The notes under the pieces are model-generated. The model did not search any database. It worked only from the letters and a program-made list of their open reading frames with translations, and was not told the DNA's origin. Source: Pararge aegeria (taxonomy: Eukaryota > Arthropoda > Insecta > Lepidoptera > Nymphalidae). Taken from it: a stretch of 64,000 nt of DNA. A program made the translations under genes and the position numbers. Shown piece by piece: positions 43,806 through 55,304 of this stretch (the stretch's first letter is position 1; each line of letters starts with the position of its first letter). The stretch is from NCBI RefSeq assembly GCF_905163445.1, contig NC_053187.1, positions 16,477,001 through 16,541,000 of the forward strand, written 5' to 3'.

Positions 43806-44965
43806 CAACTAATTGTTTTTAATAATATACTTTATTTATGTTTTATTATTTATATATAATAATAATAATTTATTTTACAATTGGTAATTATGACCCATCT
43901 ACACTATTATATAACAGAATAATTAAAAACGAAATTAAAAAAAAACTTACATGAAATATAAATATTAAATATACAAATTAGAATTTCTACCTCCAGGCAG
44001 CCCTACGTTTAGTTTAATTTCAAGCTTGTAAACCGGAGAGTCGTATCTATTTATTAATGCTTTCAGAATGCCGTGACTGCTATACCCACGTTATTTTCAT
44101 CAAGCAAGCTATTCGTTTTCTTCTGATGGCAAAAAAGTCATCAGTATGAGCCCTCGCGAACAATTCGGATGCACGCAAATAACGTGGTAAGCGAAACACC
44201 ATTCTGGCTGGCAACTAGCTTTACACAAGTAACTGTTATATGTATGTAAAAAATGTTCTTAAAGAATCTTTAACATGTACAATTTTCTTTTAATAAAATT
44301 TCACAGAATTACAAATAGTGGTCACAAAAATAAAAGTAGTATGTCGGTATGTAGAAACAAGGGTATATGTGAGTGCAACTACTGACACCCTCTCATATTA
44401 TCGTCTACTCAACGGTCAAAGGAAGAAAATTTAATTAGTTTTTCCGAGTTTCTCATTGCTCTACTCAAAGGATATGTAGACTGTAGTTGATTGCGTTTTA
44501 TTTGGTGCAGTATACTTTAATTGCTTTTTTATATAGTTTGATAAAGCAGGTTTGTTCACAACCAAAAGTTCACGTGCAAATTCGACGGGCGTTATGTGTT
44601 TGACGTGGCTGTTGTTATGTGTGGGTGTGTGTCTATCTGTGGTATTTTATTTTCCGAACAGATGAACCAATATTGTTTTTTTTTTGTTTGAAAGATGAAT
44701 TAGTCGGGAGTGTTCTTAGATATGTTTGTGACTAGTATATTTATTTATAGCATTCTAATGCAACACTATGACAAATTTCAATCTAAGATGACAGCCACCA
44801 CATTGTGGGTATCAAATGGATAGGCATGCGGAAAAAATGTTGTGGAATAAAAGTTTTTCATTATATTAAATAATATGCCTCTTTCGGACCAGCCTTAAAT
44901 AAAACTTTATAGAAATTGGTTGCGAAGTAATCAATAGTCAATAACAGTTCACTGCTGAACTAAAA
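43806..44965. other. No gene recognised
   Basis: AT-rich sequence with no supported exon. Confidence 0.4.
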
Positions 44966-44969
44966 TATC

Positions 44970-45170
44970 TCTTAAAAGGAGGGTTTACCCATAATCACCA
45001 AGCTGGACAGACGGGTTGGTGACGCAGTACATGGTAGTAGCCCAAAAGAACATGATGGCCAATCTCCATTATATTCTTTAGTTGCCTCGTACGAAACCCG
45101 CGAGAAGAAAGGTGTTGATAACCGTATTCTGATCCGCACGGTGACGGTTACATATTATGCATTTAAAATA
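44970..45170 (+). repeat. Repeat M copy
   Basis: 'agctggacagacgggttggt', 'tagttgcctcgtacgaaacc', 'attctgatccgcacggtga' match the copy at 21935. Confidence 0.7.
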
Positions 45171-45580
45171 AACTCAATGACACTTTACTGAATATGTTTT
45201 TGTTTTTTTAATCCCGTTATTATTTTGTACCCCAAGTTTGCAATAAAGAATTCAATTGAGTATTCCAATAAAATATCTCTCAAATTTAACAAAGCGTAAA
45301 ACTATAAATTTCGGTAAAAATATACACAGACCGGTAAAATGAAATAACGCACAGTCAAATTGTGAAATGGTTTCAATGCAATCTGCTCACAAATAGGCCA
45401 GTCGCTACCGGATCCGCAACAATTGAGTTAGTGAGCGAATAATCTGTTTCCTTAGTGCGATATTTCATAACTCGCAAGCGAAATCGGTTTTCGAGCATCG
45501 AAATACATTTTCATCACTCTTATACTCACTCGTCGATCTTCACATCGCTATTAGGTTTATAATCCTGTTTAAAAAATGTA
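45171..45580. other. No gene recognised
   Basis: Unassigned. Confidence 0.35.
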
Positions 45581-45584
45581 TGTT

Positions 45585-45834
45585 GTGTGATAGCCGACTG
45601 GCGCAGTGGGCAGCGACCCTGCTTTATGAGTCCAAGGCCGTGGATACGATTCCCACAACTGGAAAATGCTTGTGTGATGAACATGAATGTTTATCAGTGT
45701 CTGGATGTTTATATGTATACTATAAGTATTTATGTATACTTATTATTCATAAAAATATTCATCAGTCATCTTAATACCCATAACACAAGCTTTGCTTACT
45801 TTGATGCTAGATGGCGATGTGTGTATTGTCTTAG
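45585..45834 (+). mobile_element. SINE-B, interrupted by an RTE fragment
   Basis: The head CGACTGGCGCAGTGGGCAGC and the body run to ATTGTCTTAG at 45825-45834. The same ten bases reappear at 46267-46276, followed by the rest of the SINE tail (TATATTTATTTATTTTA). Confidence 0.95.
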
Positions 45835-46266
45835 TCATCATCATCATCATCATCATCACATCAACCGATAGACGTCCACTGCTGGACATAGGTCTTTTGT
45901 AGGGAGTTCCAAGTTCCACGATTCTGAGCCGCTTGGATCCAACGGCTACCTGCGACGCGCTTAATGTCGTCTGTCCACCTCGTTGGGGGTCGACCAACGC
46001 TGCGCTTACCAGTACGGGGCTGCCATTCCAGCACCTTGGGACCCCAACGTCCATCCTTTCTCCGAACTATGTGCCCGGCCCATTGCCACTTAAGCTTCGC
46101 GACTCGTTGAGCTATGTCGGTATCTTTGGTTCTTCTACGAATCTCCACATTTCTGATTCGATCGCGTAGAGATACTCCGAGCATAGCTCTCTCCATCGCC
46201 CGCTGAGTGACTCTAAGCCTTCTTATGAGGCCCATAGTTAACGACCATGTTTCAGAGCCATAGGTC
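45835..46266 (-). mobile_element. LINE-III (RTE) 5'-truncated insertion with target duplication
   Basis: The minus-strand frame is open from 46266 to its stop at 45861 (about 134 codons). It includes MTYGSETWSLTM, TDIAQRVAKLKWQWAGHIVR, KRSVGRPPTRWTDDIKRVAG and YVQQWTSIG, the C-terminus of RTE-type ORF2. The 3' end is a (TGATGA)n tail. The 10-bp duplication ATTGTCTTAG on both sides defines the insertion. The open frame reflects a recent but truncated insertion, not a gene. Confidence 0.92.
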
Positions 46267-46359
46267 ATTGTCTTAGTATATTTATTTATTTTAAGTAATA
46301 CGTTATTAAAAGTTTATATTGATAGAAGTCTATAAATATTTTCTTGCAAGTGTGTTGAA

Positions 46360-46640
46360 ACGGTGATAGCCCAGTGGGTAGGTCTTTGACTTCACTTTCG
46401 GGGGGTCGAGTTCGGATCCCAGCACGCACCTCTAACTTTTCTAAGTAATGTGCGTATAAGAAATTAAAATATCACTTTCTTCAACCTGCATGCCTGAGAG
46501 TACTCCATACTGATCTCAAAGGTTTGTGGAGTCCACCAATTCGTACTGGGTCAGCGTGGTGGATTACGGCCTTAACTCCTCATTGTGGGAGGAGAACCGT
46601 GCCCTGTAGTGGGCCGGTAATGGGTGGATATGATGATGAA
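46360..46640 (+). mobile_element. SINE-A, full length, best-preserved head
   Basis: The head 'ggtgatagcccagtgggtag' and B-box 'gtcgagttcggatcccagc' are intact. The tail is 'ggtggatatgatgatgaag'. Confidence 0.9.
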
Positions 46641-46841
46641 GTGTTCAAAAATTTCGTATGAAACGAAAATTTCGTGTGCATTGATTTTTATTAGTTTCTC
46701 GGCTCCCATAACGCATATAAAACCGCCTCCAGTTTTATGACCAATAAAGTACACTAGTATCATTATTTTCTATTTCCCACCACCCGTTAGAAAATGTGTT
46801 ATAAGATGTGTTATTTAAAAGAAATCTCATGGAGGTTCTGC

Positions 46842-46997
46842 CAGTGGCGTGCATAGAGGATATGCACAATGTATGCAGATGATATAAAATATAGAAAATC
46901 TCCAGTACGAGTTATAAATACTTAAAAGTAGGCTTTTTATAACTCTTACGATGCCTATCTATACATATTATTTGCATACCCTCTATGCACGCCACTG
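46842..46997. mobile_element. hAT-like MITE, copy 3
   Basis: The ends CAGTGGCGTGCATAGAGG and 'ccctctatgcacgccactg' are inverted repeats. Flanks 'ggttctgc' (46834-46841) and 'gtttctgc' (46998-47005) form an 8-bp duplication with one difference. This is the copy that best supports a hAT affiliation. Confidence 0.9.
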
Positions 46998-47005
46998 GTT
47001 TCTGC

Positions 47006-47404
47006 AAAGGAATTATAAGTACAAGACTTAATTAACGTTAAGAATTAATTGATTATTCATAGATAAGATATACAAACCTCACTACATATGTACCAGATAT
47101 GCTGTCCATATGACTTTGTGATTATATTATTACAGTGTTATATGACCTGGCATGGAGAAGTAACGTACTTTCATAGATGACACGCCTCACTGTGTAGGGA
47201 AACTACTACAAGGGTAGTAGTACTAGGGTAGGGTAGTAGCTCACGGCACATTTGATCCTTTGTTCTACTTTTTTTAAGAAAATAAATATTAACGCATCTT
47301 CCCACTGCGAGCTCCTCGTCATAATAGATATACATTATTTAGGTTTTCAATTAGTTTAATTATACTCTTACGCTTTAATATCCAGATCAGACTAGATCCG
47401 GAAA
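47006..47404. other. No gene recognised
   Basis: A small duplication 'ctactacaagggtagtagta' lies near 47202-47240. Confidence 0.35.
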
Positions 47405-47680
47405 AAAAACTAGAGTTACCGACATAGCTCAACGAGTCGCGAAGCTGACCGCTGATAGGCGGTGCACACAGCTCTCAGAGCCGATCGGCGCTGGAGTCCC
47501 AAGGTGAATTGGCGAACTCGCACTGGGAAACGCAGCGTTGGTCGAGGTGGACATACAGCATCAGACGTGTAACTGTGAGCCCTTGGAAACAAGCGGCCCA
47601 GGATCGTGAATTTTTGAGCGCCCTACAAAAATCCTATGTCTAAAATTGGACGTCAATCGGATGAAGTGGTGATGATGACG
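47405..47680 (+). pseudogene. LINE-III (RTE) C-terminal relic
   Basis: Forward frames read VTDIAQRVAKL and then, after decay, SRWTYSIRRVTVSPWKQAAQ and DREFLSALQKSYV, stop, NWTSIG. These align with the copy at 45835. A TGATGATGA tail follows. Confidence 0.8.
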
Positions 47681-47934
47681 CTATAAAATTTCGATACGTA
47701 AAACCATTGACGCTTGCGTTGTACAATCTCGTACGAAGGGCAGTGAGCTACACGATGAAAACGTGATCAAGCCACAATATAATACATGTTAAACGTTTTC
47801 AATGCTTCTGAAGAGTAAAATAAAATGTATTACAAACTAGCTTTTATTGACGATCGTCACTGAGTTAGTTTCAACGTATCTATAAGTTATTGAGTCGCCT
47901 CACTAGGCGTTTACTTTGCGGCAGACTTGTTGCC

Positions 47935-48015
47935 GTTTCAATGTCACGCCGCTGGCTCTTAGGCCGAGACCGCCAGAGTGTCGCAGGTTGAAATCCCGTC
48001 CGTTCCGAAATTGTT
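47935..48015 (+). mobile_element. SINE-E-like tRNA segment
   Basis: 'ggctcttaggccgagacc' and 'cgcaggttgaaatcccgtcc' with 'gttccgaaattgttgta' resemble the SINE-E tRNA part. It is too degenerate to be a tRNA gene. Confidence 0.5.
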
Positions 48016-48800
48016 GTATTAAAAAAATCATAAATTTGATATTTACTCCTGTAGGCAAAACACTTACATGAATTATTATAAAATTATCTGAAGGTGAGAG
48101 GCCTTCAGTGTGATGATGTCATAGCGGTAATAAAATAAATTCGTTTTATTTCTGGTCGGGGACACAAAATAATAAAATATATATACTAAAATCACATATT
48201 TAAAACAAAAGAGAGAGAAGAGAGAGTTATCGAGTCTACCGGTGATCCTAGAGCGCGCAGTTACCTTGGCCAACGAATTAGTTTGGCTAACAAACAAAAA
48301 AACAAACTAAATAAAAACAATAATAATTTACATTAAAATCAAAAATTAATGAGGAGGATATATACGAGTTTATGTCGTTTTCATTTAAACTAAAATAATA
48401 CTTCTAATGTTGACCAAAATTCATCCCAGATCCCATTTTATGCCAAGCGAGACATAAGAGCAAGTAACAGAAGTTCTTAATCCTCTTCTGGTTTCTGGTA
48501 CCTATCAGATCGTAAAAGCGAATAGACTCCTAACGCGTACAAAACATACCGCTAAACCGATAAAAGTGTTTACCAAAGTTGTAAAACTTGAGGAAATTTG
48601 TCGTCAAATAACACTTAGCATTTTCACATGTACACAATTACCTCACGAGTTCTTGGAGTGTGTCTTGGTTAAGGATCACAACATATTGCAAGCGATGGCT
48701 ATGAAAATAAATCCCAAGTAAAAATATTTTTTACTATTACCTTGAAGCCTTTTTCTTCTCCACACGTACTGTTAGAATCTATTAAATAAAGCAATTAAAT
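48016..48800. other. No gene recognised
   Basis: AT-rich, unassigned. Confidence 0.35.
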
Positions 48801-48804
48801 AAAT

Positions 48805-49035
48805 AAATAATAAATAAATAAATATACTACGACAATACACACACCGCCACCTAGTCCCAAAGTAAGCGTAGCTTGTGTTATGGGTACTTAGATAACTGAT
48901 GAATATTTTTATGAATAATATACATAATTACTTATAATATACAGATAAACACCCAGACACTGAAAAACATTCATGTTCTTTACACAAACATTTTCCAGTT
49001 GTGGGAATCGAACCCACGGCCTTGGACTCAGAAAT
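48805..49035 (-). mobile_element. SINE-B, head truncated
   Basis: The minus strand has GGGTTCGATTCCCACAACTG and the full 3' body with an ATTTATTT tail. The A-box part is replaced by 'aaattagaaagaaagaatt'. Confidence 0.85.
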
Positions 49036-49054
49036 TAGAAAGAAAGAATTGGTA

Positions 49055-49205
49055 TGGTCAAGGTCAACGGCATGCAAGAAACTTGACCTACAAAGCTTTA
49101 TAATTAGGCCTGTACTTACACCGACCACGCTGTTCTAACCGGAAATATGCTTGGTGGCAGAAATCAGCATGGCTATAGTAATTCCCCGGACGAGCTCTGT
49201 GACAA
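49055..49205 (+). repeat. Repeat K copy
   Basis: 'acggcatgcaagaaacttg', 'ggcctgtacttacaccgacc', 'ccccggacgagctctgtgac' follow the K order. Confidence 0.7.
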
Positions 49206-49264
49206 AAAACAAAATTAAATTATTTAATTACTAAATTCATTAAATTTCCCACGTTTTTAATTTT

Positions 49265-49470
49265 ATTTACTTCTATTTAAAATCTTTATTTGTACCCCAC
49301 TACCCAGTTAATAAAATAAAGGAAGAATAGAGAGAAACACAAAGATTTGAGTAGAATACAAAAGGCGCCCTTATTGCTTAGTATCAATCTCTGCCAGGCA
49401 ACCTTAGGATTAGGAAAACATGAGCGAGAACAAACAGAAGGTGTAAAATTATCATAAACCTACATTCAAG
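49265..49470 (-). mobile_element. LINE-I 3' UTR fragment
   Basis: 'aaaaggcgcccttattgctta' and 'gccaggcaaccttaggatta' match the intact LINE-I 3' UTR. The stem has one mismatch. Confidence 0.75.
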
Positions 49471-50060
49471 TTTTTACGTATGAATACATAAAAAAAAATA
49501 GTACGTATAATGAATGAATGAATACATAAAATTTTGTCTGACTAGCTTTACCAAACTTGTACAATATCTGATCCGCAGCTCACAATAAGCGTAGCTCGAC
49601 ATGCGACCTTAACCTAACCCTCCGTGGTATCAACTGCGGTGTTCCAGTGAAATGCGAAACACGGCCCTTTACGGTCTACATTTAATTTTACACAAATTGC
49701 TTGACGTGTTCTTACTCCCAACTCTCTACCAACATTACCAGAATCTTCACTCTAATTATGAATAAAGCGGTAATCGTTTATGGCCTCTCGTGTTTTGTCA
49801 TGTAATACCGATATAATTGCGGGTTTTAATGTAATTAAGTAATATTTGTGAGAAAATGTTTCTCATTCCAGTTTGCTTTTAGACATACTTATACCTTCAT
49901 TTATTCATCTGTTAAATGAATGAGCTTTGATCTCATCCTTCTACTAGAGGATTCCAGCAACTGTGTTTACGTAGAGTTCCGATATCCCATGAAATTGAGA
50001 GAAATAAAGAATACCTTATAATAATATATAATTTAATACCAATTAACTCGCAAAAGTAAT
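49471..50060. other. No gene recognised
   Basis: Unassigned. Confidence 0.35.
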
Positions 50061-50064
50061 CCTA

Positions 50065-50220
50065 TCGAGCCACAGATTAGTGGTCAAAGCGCTCAGGCGC
50101 TCAGGTCGGTTCCAAAATTTTCTATATGCATTTTAAATCCAAGTTCCTACCATTTATAGCTAATCATAGATGGTAGGATCGTCAATTTTATAAACCGACA
50201 GGATTTGAACCTGCTCGGGT
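50065..50220. repeat. Two SINE-E fragments head to head
   Basis: 'caaagcgctcaggcgctca' with 'ggtcggttccaaaattttc' on the plus strand faces 'aaaccgacaggatttgaacc' on the minus strand, about 60 bp apart. Confidence 0.6.
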
Positions 50221-51050
50221 ATCATCTTTCATTTTAAACTAATTTTTAATTGGGGAATAAAGTCGTATTCACAATTGTAATTTTTACCCCAGTTAATTCT
50301 CTAACGCTTGAACAATCAGCCCTCAAAGAAATAAACACCCGTTAAACAACCTACGTACTTCCTTAAAGACAGTTTAAAGTTAAAACTAACATTCCGGTTG
50401 AAGTTTGCGAAGTTAAGAGGCGGCCTAGCGACGGTGGCTTTTCCTGAGCAAATATCAAACACACCGCATTCATTAAACTAACTAATCATTGTTAAACTTG
50501 AATAATCCTTATAGTTTTGTTCCGGAACTCCGCTACAGTAATCCGCAAATTCACTTGAATTATGTTTAAATGGAGTTTAATGCGCTTGCTGTACCTTAGC
50601 CATTTTGCGTAAAAGTTTCGGTGTTAATAATACAAAAAGGCATAATTTTTTTTTTACTTTACTACAACCCCTAATGCTGGCCCTCGACCCCTGATGGTAA
50701 GTAAAGTTTAAGATGGTAGAGGGCAAACCTACCAGGTTTATATAACCAATTATATAACCAACATTAATTTAATCATGCTTCACAAACGGCATTTATATAA
50801 CCATGCTTCTAATCGGTTTCGGAAACCGTAACATTATTACTATTTTTTTATTAAAAATACGATTGCAGACCCTTTTTGTAGCCTACAGCCATAAAACAGA
50901 CTTATTTTAGTTACCAACACAGAAGTAATACTTGTAAGCAATATAAAAACAAATGCACTTAAAGTTTTTCTATCCTTTACTATGTCATTAAATTCTTCAT
51001 TACACAATAAACATGAATTTTGAACAATGTATTAAACATTTAATACAGCG
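50221..51050. other. No gene recognised
   Basis: Unassigned; no exon is supported. Confidence 0.35.
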
Positions 51051-51054
51051 AAGC

Positions 51055-51280
51055 TATTACAATAATTAAAGAATTCCCACGATAAGGTTGCTTGGAAGAA
51101 TTCAGCTCCGTTTTCATCTCACAGAAGTGAGAAAATGATTGTGTAATTGCGGAATGATGTTTGAAAAAGAGCAACTGATAATTTTCTTACCGGCTTCTCG
51201 ATTAAATATGCCTTCTGAACCGGTGAAAGAGTTACTACAGATATACTTGACGTATCAAAAGTGCCTATAAAATAAGTTAC
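51055..51280 (-). mobile_element. Repeat G, long reverse copy
   Basis: The reverse of both G halves is present in one piece: 'aaggttgcttggaagaattc', 'cttctgaaccggtgaaagag', 'acttgacgtatcaaaagtgc'. This links the two fragments seen separately elsewhere. Confidence 0.7.
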
Positions 51281-51471
51281 TAGGCATTCGGACTCTGTTG
51301 TACGATATGTTAGTTTGTTGTAACCATAGAGTAAAGTAATAAACTTGATTGGAAATTATAGGGCATGGAATCATGCTACCATACAAGCTGCTACTACTGA
51401 AAAGAAACCATAAAAAAAAGATTCTTTTTACAATACCTACCCAAATAAAAGTCTATCAATTTAGTTATTTT

Positions 51472-51722
51472 GACGGCCGAATTGAGCACTGGGCAGCGAC
51501 CCTGCTTTCTGAGTCCAATGGTTTCGATTCCCACAACTGAAAAATGTTTGTGAGATGAACATGAATGGTTTTCAGTGTCTGGGTGTTTATCTGTTTGCTT
51601 TAAATAATTATGTATATTATTCATAAAAAATATTCATCAGTCGTCTTATTACCCATAACACGAGCTACGCTTGCTTTGGTGCTAGATGGCGATGTTAATA
51701 TTGACCTAGTATATTTATTTAT
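51472..51722 (+). mobile_element. SINE-B
   Basis: 'gccgaattgagcactgggcag' carries a one-base insertion in the A box and the 'ggccgtgg' block is lost. The body is complete. Confidence 0.85.
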
Positions 51723-52390
51723 TCTTTTTTTGGTAAAATTGATTGTCTTATGGCATTTTAAATAGCTTTGAGTTTTCTATACAGAACAGTTCAATTTATT
51801 TTGTCTAAAACAATAACAAAAATGCAAGTTATATCAAGTGATAGAACGCGGTAGACTATTCAAATGTTATTACCCAACATTATTCACCACATTAAATAAA
51901 TGAGAACGCTCAATGTGAACGAACCCCAACGTCTACTAAATCACTTAGTGGAAGGTGAAAAGTTTTGAAATATATTCCACGCAATCGTCCTTCAGTGGGC
52001 GAAAGATAATGGGAAAAATCCCCAGACATTAATATTCATAAGTGGAAACAACATTCCGCGGGGTCGTTACAGACTCGGGTCCAGGATCACAGCCAGACAC
52101 CGTCTGCTGTCGCCGTAAATGTATTATTAAGTTCATTGCTAGCTGGGTGCTAAAATGAATACTTCTGTAATTTATGAGTTATACAGTTTCAATCTCATCA
52201 ACCAGCGAGCTCTAGTCTATCAAACCGTGGGTCAACCCCACCATGGTAGTAAACCCCTGGTATTCATCTACTACCTGATATAGATAATTTTTCCATCACC
52301 ATTTCAATAATGCCAGAAACTCCTTAGTGACTTCTCTGGTGCCACGGATCCTATCAAGAGCTGCTGGCTCACTAAGCCCCAATTTTAAAT
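51723..52390. other. No gene recognised
   Basis: A GC-richer part at 52060-52130 was examined on both strands without finding a recognisable exon. Confidence 0.35.
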
Positions 52391-52394
52391 AAAA

Positions 52395-52645
52395 AACTAA
52401 TTATTAATTATAAATATACTACGACATTAAGCACATCGCCATCTAGCCCCAAAGTAAGCGTAGCTTGTGTTATGGGCACTAAGATAGAAGATAAATACTC
52501 AGAATATATATATATATATAAACCCAGACACTGAAAAACATTCATACTCATCACACAAACATTTTCCAGTAGTGGGAATCGAACCTCGAACGAATCGAAC
52601 TTAGAAAGCAGGGTCGCTGCAAACTGCGCCAATCGGCCGTCTAAA
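52395..52645 (-). mobile_element. SINE-B
   Basis: The minus strand has CGGCCGATTGGCGCAGTTTG, a B-box region disturbed by a small duplication ('cgaacgaatcgaact'), a short (AT)n expansion and the standard tail. Confidence 0.85.
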
Positions 52646-52929
52646 TAATTACGTTATGTTTAAAACTTAAAAACCAGAAATCAATATTTTTCATTTCATT
52701 GATTGTGACAAGCACCTTAGCCTTGCTTTAAATATATAATATTACTGTCTAGTTCTGGCGGTCATCATGAACTACATCACCAGATTCACTTGACCAGATT
52801 TTGCTTTCCAAAAGAAAATACACAATTCACTTTAAACAAAATACCCCAAACGCGTGTGTGGACACCAGTATGACTATAATATTTAAAGAGTTACCTCAAT
52901 TCCAGGATCCAACAACAAGTAGTAAATGG

Positions 52930-53062
52930 ATGTTTACGAATGTGGTTATCGCCATCATTTCACTACCGTGTAATTCTTATGTACGCATCAAAAGTGCCAC
53001 CTATGGGCCTACTTGAATAAAGATATTTTTGACTTTGACTTTGACTTTTGACTTTGATGTTT
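52930..53062 (+). mobile_element. LINE-II 3' end
   Basis: 'gtggttatcgccatcatttc' and 'gtacgcatcaaaagtgccac' end in TTTGACTTTGACTTTTGAC. It is the TTTGAC-tailed subtype, as at 2250. Confidence 0.8.
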
Positions 53063-53395
53063 TTCAAATTGACTAATAAATTACGTAGTAAAAAAGTACG
53101 TAAGTTACGTAAGTTTTAGGTAATAAAACCAAATAGGGTGATTATTACTTCGAAATTTTTTTAATCTGCTGTATTCTTCTTGTATCCATATAATATAACT
53201 ATACTGAAAATTAAAGCTATGATCTCTATTTACCAAGTAATTCGGTACCCTGATCATAATAGAGACCTTTAAAATGACGAGTCAACACAATTAAGTTTAA
53301 ATCGTCGTAATTTCTTTCTTTCTCTTATTTAATAAAAAGGTTCCCCTGACAATTCTCTTTCATGTCTTCTGAACTTTCATTATCTTAAATCTTAA

Positions 53396-53648
53396 GGGAA
53401 TCTTCCATCAGCGATGCGATGCGATATAACATTCCAAAACTGTGTATCTATACTTATAATAAATTTGAAACCGTTCTGAAGGGAATCTTCCATCAGCGAT
53501 GCGATGCGATATAACATTCCAAAACTGTATATCTATACTTATAATAAATTTGTAACCGTTCTGAAGGGAATCTTCCATCAGTGATGCGATGCGATATAAC
53601 ATTCCAAAACTGTATATCTATACTTATAATAAAATTGTAACCGTTCTG
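53396..53648. repeat. Three-copy tandem repeat, 85-bp unit
   Basis: Copies start at 53396, 53481 and 53566 with 'gggaatcttccatcag'. They differ at a few bases only (tgtgtatc versus tgtatatc, gaaacc versus gtaacc). Each contains the short repeat GCGATGCGATGCGAT-like 'gatgcgatgcgat' and a Helitron-end-like 'ctatacttataataa'. Confidence 0.95.
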
Positions 53649-54055
53649 TACATAGAAGATATTTTAAAAATGTTTTTGGAGCTTACTCTGTAATCTATAC
53701 TGAAGGTAAAACTGTATTTTTTGAAATTTTTCACTATCTGTCTGTTATCACGCCTAAACAACTGAATACATTTAAATGAAACTAGGGTGTATTTAAGCTC
53801 ATTGTATGGGGTAGGACATAGGATACTTTTTATTCCGAAATTCAGCACAATTTCTCAAATGTGGGGATAAAAGTGTTTCATAATTTTACATTGTAACTCC
53901 ATAAAAGGTCATTCCATTTTAAACATTATTTTTGCACTGGATAGGCTGTTTATTTTACTTATATTTCGTGAAGACCTATATTTCATATAATGAACGCCCG
54001 TCCCAAAGGCGCAGTTTTGTTTTAAACGTTTTCTATAATATTGAATTTGATTCAT
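53649..54055. other. No gene recognised
   Basis: Unassigned. Confidence 0.35.
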
Positions 54056-54059
54056 CACG

Positions 54060-54255
54060 AATTACCGACACACAACAGGGAACGTGATTCCCCTCAGAAT
54101 GGGAAGGATTTAGGCCGTAATCCACCACGCTGGCTAAGTACGGATCTGTAGACTTCACACGCTTTTAAGAACGCTATGGAAACCCTCCAATGGTTTTCCT
54201 CCTAATGTTCTCTTTCACCATCAAAGCGATATTATATTTGATATATCAATTGCTT
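54060..54255 (-). mobile_element. SINE-A, tail and body
   Basis: 'gggaaggatttaggccgtaa', 'tccaccacgctggctaag' and 'atatcaattgctta' are reverse SINE-A. The head is absent. Confidence 0.75.
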
Positions 54256-54534
54256 AAATTAAAAAAAACTCAAATAAATAAATAGTGGTGCGATCCTGAG
54301 ATAAATAACGTAACAAAGACGTTATGGCTTCATACTTGCACTGGAAGCTCGACAGTATTCCGTGAATTGATGGCAACTTTTGCGACTCGAGTAGCAGTTG
54401 ATTAGTGATTTATTATTCAACTGATTAATGGAGTGTTTGACCACGCTTTGAGGACAGTGTGTGCTCTTGTAACGTTTTGCTTTGTTTGGTAGCTGTTTGT
54501 TTATTTAAAAAGGATAAAACACAAATTAACTGTC

Positions 54535-54650
54535 TTTATAATTGTCTTTATTGTGTCTCATTTACAACGAATTCTTATAATCTAAGGAATGGTAACAGCT
54601 GTTACCATTACTAGTTAATTTCAAAAGCTATTAACGCCCATCTCCAGGTT
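54535..54650. repeat. Repeat E copy
   Basis: 'attgtctttattgtgtctc', 'gaattcttataatctaagg', then 'ttaacgcccatctccagg'. It joins the halves seen at 29102 and 1010. Confidence 0.7.
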
Positions 54651-54692
54651 TGCTTAAATAAAAAAAGACTAAAACAATTACTGCTTATAATG

Positions 54693-54715
54693 TACGTGTG
54701 CGTGCGCGCGCGCGC

Positions 54716-54746
<31 letters not shown>

Positions 54747-54787
54747 TGTGTGTTTGTGTGTGTGTGTGCGCGTGTTTGTGTGTGTGG
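54693..54787. repeat. Compound (CG)n(TG)n microsatellite
   Basis: About 12 CG dinucleotides run directly into about 20 TG dinucleotides with few interruptions. Alternating purine-pyrimidine of this kind can adopt Z-DNA. Confidence 0.97.
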
Positions 54788-55300
54788 TTGTGATTGTAAA
54801 ATTATTTCATATCTAAACATTAAGTAATAAAATGATGAAGAGTTTGTTTATTTGTTTCTTGAATGTTTAAGCGCACTGATCTTTAGAACCACCAGACGCT
54901 TTAGTAATATCTTCCTTTGCTTATGATATCCCCATTCTTATAATTATAGTATAGTATAATAATAATATAACATTCGAAAATTTGATACTATACGATATTA
55001 ATTTATATCGATTGAAATTATTGGTATTTTGCCTAAAATATATTTCAACTTAAATAAAAATCCTATTCATCATTCGGAACATTTATTTATTAGAATGCAC
55101 TTATATCTGGAACTACTTATTGGATATACCCCTAGGAGGTAAGGGTGGCTCTCTAATGAATCTATTTTTATTCTGACAAAAATTTATATTTTTTAATTTG
55201 TTGGCAACATATAGTATAAGTATGAGTATTATATGTATTAACCTAAATTAAAAACTTTATTTTTTTCCTTCTTTCTTTCTTGAATTGTTAATTACTATAC
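54788..55300. other. No gene recognised
   Basis: AT-rich, unassigned. Confidence 0.35.
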
Positions 55301-55304
55301 CGTC

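Noticed and set aside
45743..46054. 103-codon minus-strand frame with a methionine run
   Set aside because: It overlaps the RTE C-terminus in another frame; the methionines come from the TGATGA tail.
53408..53602. Open stretch with an internal peptide repeat on the minus strand
   Set aside because: The repetition comes from the 85-bp tandem array, not from a repeat protein.
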